The translations under genes were made by a program, and so were the position numbers. Below, one piece after another: positions 36,520 through 39,188 of a DNA stretch of 39,188 bases (position 1 is its first letter; every line of letters starts with the position of its first letter). The DNA is from an uncultured Acinetobacter sp. Its GTDB lineage: Bacteria; Cyanobacteriota; Vampirovibrionia; Gastranaerophilales; Gastranaerophilaceae. The DNA lies in assembly GCA_946623365.1 (NCBI GenBank), contig CAMORE010000002.1, positions 1-39,188 of the forward strand, written 5' to 3'. The notes under the pieces were generated by a model. It was not told the origin of the DNA, did not search any database, and worked only from the letters and a program-made list of their open reading frames with translations.

Positions 36520-37797
36520 TTAGATTAATTGATACATAAGCTGTTCAAACTCAGGGAAAGAAATATTTGTCCACTCAAATCCGTTTATTCCAATTTCATT
36601 TTCGGCAACAAGTCCTGCAATATAAAAACTCATAGCGAGTCTGTGGTCGTGATAGCTTTCAAGTTCAGCACCACCATTAATTTTGTTTTTCCCTCTTACT
36701 ATAAATCCGTCAGTAGTTTCAGTTATATTAATTCCTATTTTAGTTAGCTCTGACACAAGACATTTTATTCTGTCAGACTCTTTATTCCTCAAATCTTCCG
36801 CATTTTTAACAACTGTTTCGCCTTCAGCTTGAGAAGCAAGAACTGCGATAACCGGCAGTTCATCGATAAGTCTTGGAATGTCGTCATTTTGAATAACACA
36901 CCCTTTTAGATTTTCGCTGTATTGAACTCTGATATCACCAATAAGTTCACCGGATTCTGTTTTTTTATTTAAAACTTCAATATTTCCGCTCATTCTTTGT
37001 ACTATGTCAATAATACCTGAGCGTGTCGGATTTAAACCAACTCCCTTTATTATAAAATCAGAATTCGGAACTATTAACCCTGCCGCTATAAAAAATGCCG
37101 CTGATGAAATATCGCCGACAACAGTAATATCTTTTGCTGTAAGTTCAGAAGGTTTTACTATGACCGAATTATCTTTTACAGTTATATTTGCTCCTAAATA
37201 TTCAAAAAGAAGTTCTGTATGGTTTCGTGATACATACGGTTCCGTAACTGTAGTAACACCGTCCGCATACAACCCCGCAAGAAGAATACATGATTTCACT
37301 TGTGCGCTTGCAAGAGGTGAATTATATTCTATACCATGCAATTTTTGTCCGAAAATTCTTAATGGTGCGTGACCTTCTGTGGATTCAATTTTAGCTCCCA
37401 TTTGCGTTAATGGCTCTATTATTCTTTTCATCGGACGCTTTGAAAGGCTTTCATCTCCTATTATTACCGAATCAAAGTTTTGTCCTGCAAGAATTCCCGA
37501 AATAAGTCTTGTTGTAGTACCTGAATTCCCTGCGTTTAAAGGTGATAATGACTTTTTCAAAATACCGCCGGATTTTATACTCAAAGTTTTTTCTTCCTTA
37601 AACTCAATATTTGCACCTAACTGCTTAAATATATTCAATGTAGAATGACAGTCTGCTCCGCTTGAAAAATTTTTAATTATACAACTTCCTTTAGCGATAG
37701 AAGAAAACATTACCGCTCTGTGAGAAACCGATTTATCCGCTGGAATTGTAATTTCTCCGCTTAACCCTTTATTTAGTTTTTGGACTATTTTCAACAT
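36520..37797 (-). CDS. aroA: 3-phosphoshikimate 1-carboxyvinyltransferase
   Basis: GEITIPADKSVSHRAVMFSSIAKG...LNAGNSGTTTRLISGILAGQ...GDESLSKRPMKRIIEPLTQMGA...RVKESDR-like NKESDRIKCL. Confidence 0.97.
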   Translation of the reverse strand: MLKIVQKLNKGLSGEITIPADKSVSHRAVMFSSIAKGSCIIKNFSSGADCHSTLNIFKQLGANIEFKEEKTLSIKSGGILKKSLSPLNAGNSGTTTRLISGILAGQNFDSVIIGDESLSKRPMKRIIEPLTQMGAKIESTEGHAPLRIFGQKLHGIEYNSPLASAQVKSCILLAGLYADGVTTVTEPYVSRNHTELLFEYLGANITVKDNSVIVKPSELTAKDITVVGDISSAAFFIAAGLIVPNSDFIIKGVGLNPTRSGIIDIVQRMSGNIEVLNKKTESGELIGDIRVQYSENLKGCVIQNDDIPRLIDELPVIAVLASQAEGETVVKNAEDLRNKESDRIKCLVSELTKIGINITETTDGFIVRGKNKINGGAELESYHDHRLAMSFYIAGLVAENEIGINGFEWTNISFPEFEQLMYQLI

Positions 37798-37856
37798 TAT
37801 GAATTCATTCTATCATGACAATGCTCAAAAATCTAAAGACCTTTGTTGTAAATACC

Positions 37857-39188
37857 CTATTTACCCCTGCTATTTACCTCTTTCTTGAGTAATATCAGGC
37901 AAATACCAAGAGATATCAACGCTGACAATATCCAGAAGTTAATAGCGCTATTCCAGGAAAATTTGTCAATGATATAACCGGTTCCGATTCCTGAAAGAAT
38001 AGAGCCTATATATCCGAACATTCCGCAGAATCCTGTTACTGCGGATGCAACTTTTTTAGAGCTTGATTCAACAGCTGATAATCCGCCGATTAGGACTTGA
38101 GGCCCGCAGGTAAAGACTCCTATAGCGGAAACGTACACATAGTCCAAAAACGGAACTTGATTAATTTTGAATAAGTAAATACATATAGCTAATAGTGTTA
38201 AACATATAATATTAACAGGAGATCTTTTTCCCTTGAATAACTTATCAGAAACAAAACCTGCTCCGATTGTTCCCAAGACACCGACAAGAGGAAGAAAACT
38301 TATGATTTTTGCGGCTTCTGAGATTGTATAATGTTTCATATCAACTTGATACATAACAAGCCAGTCAATAGTTCCGTATCTTACAACGTATACAAATATA
38401 TAAGCTATAGCAAGCAGCCAAACTGTCGGATTTTTGATAATATATTTCTTGAAAATCTCTGAGTATGTATTACTTTCTTCTTCATCAGAAGCTTTTTCCG
38501 GTTCAACATAATCAGGATCTTTATATTTTTCAATATCAGGCAGACCGATACTTACAGGCTTGTCCTGAAGATTCTTGTAGAAGAAAAAGCAGAAAATAAT
38601 AGCAAAAAACGCAGGAACATAAAATACGGATTCCCAACCATAGTGAGTTATTAAGAATCCTGAAAGAATCATACTTATGTATGTACCGACTTCGTGAGAA
38701 GAAGACCACAAAGACCATTTTACTCCGCGTTCTTTATTTGCAAACCAGTATGATAGGTTTTTCGCAATAGGAGGAAATCCCATTGATTGAAACCATCCGT
38801 TTACGCCCCAGAAGAAAGCTAAAAGCCATAATAGAATTGATATTGGCGGCAAGCCAAAAAATGTAATTTCTTTTGGAACAAAGTGTGCACAAACAACAAA
38901 TAAAATATTAACTAAAGCAGAAATAAAAAGTGCTGTCGGAAGAATTCTCTTTGCGTTTGTGTTATCTGCGATTATACCGTTAATAAATTTTCCTGCCGCA
39001 TATGAAAAATATAATGAGCTTCCGAGTAAACCAAGTTCAAGCTTGCTGTACCCTAATGCTTCCTGTATTGCAGGGAGTGCAACAGATATGTTTTTGCGGC
39101 AAGTGTAGAATATGATGTATCCGAAAAACATTGATAAAAATATTCTCATTCTCCACATAGCATATGTTTTGTCAATTAATGCCTGATC
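37857..39188 (-). CDS. MFS transporter, GlpT/UhpC organophosphate:phosphate antiporter type; 5' end runs off the window
   Basis: IIFYTCRKNISVALPAIQEALGYSKLELGLLGSSLYFSYAAGKFINGIIADNTNAKRILP...QSMGFPPIAKNLSYWF; frame stays open to 39188 as DQALIDKTYAMWRMRIF. Confidence 0.88.
   Translation of the reverse strand, partial: DQALIDKTYAMWRMRIFLSMFFGYIIFYTCRKNISVALPAIQEALGYSKLELGLLGSSLYFSYAAGKFINGIIADNTNAKRILPTALFISALVNILFVVCAHFVPKEITFFGLPPISILLWLLAFFWGVNGWFQSMGFPPIAKNLSYWFANKERGVKWSLWSSSHEVGTYISMILSGFLITHYGWESVFYVPAFFAIIFCFFFYKNLQDKPVSIGLPDIEKYKDPDYVEPEKASDEEESNTYSEIFKKYIIKNPTVWLLAIAYIFVYVVRYGTIDWLVMYQVDMKHYTISEAAKIISFLPLVGVLGTIGAGFVSDKLFKGKRSPVNIICLTLLAICIYLFKINQVPFLDYVYVSAIGVFTCGPQVLIGGLSAVESSSKKVASAVTGFCGMFGYIGSILSGIGTGYIIDKFSWNSAINFWILSALISLGICLILLKKEVNSRGK

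Noticed and set aside
1-39188. Prophage, transposon, integron, toxin-antitoxin or restriction/defence island
   Set aside because: No integrase, transposase, phage structural, nuclease-methylase or small paired TA genes recognised in any ORF.

Overview
Roughly 39 kb of AT-rich bacterial chromosome with ordinary gene density and no phage, transposon, CRISPR or plasmid signature. Gene content (group-3-like sigma factor, OmpR regulator, MlaE, Hrb-type flavin reductase-rubredoxin, GH57, IspG, many lineage-specific small proteins) suggests a host-associated, non-photosynthetic cyanobacterial relative (Gastranaerophilales/Vampirovibrionia-like). That placement is inference from memory, not a search. 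The left edge carries a tRNA-Trp 3' end followed by secE-nusG-rplK-rplA. Housekeeping genes follow: DXS-like, ispG, rmuC, pilD, ilvE, mlaE, rph, cysK, aspS, speE, aroA and a GlpT/UhpC-type MFS gene cut by the right edge. These are interspersed with uncharacterised proteins. Main leads: (1) five promoters of otherwise unrelated lineage-specific genes share GCAATT and (A)CTTTATATATAT at near-constant spacing, suggesting an undescribed regulon. (2) A compact candidate sRNA at about 35129-35227 has hairpin, unpaired UCCUCCCC and terminator, with a second structured RNA just upstream. (3) A 100-nt insert with period-8 repeats sits inside an apparent L1-binding mRNA element between rplK and rplA. 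(4) Tandem membrane-anchored AAA+ ATPases both carry a GKN instead of GKT/S Walker A. (5) A short F-[KR]-[AGSQ] motif recurs near the N-terminus of several unrelated hypothetical proteins. (6) GH57 and ispG look leaderless. All homology calls are from reading the translations; no database was searched.
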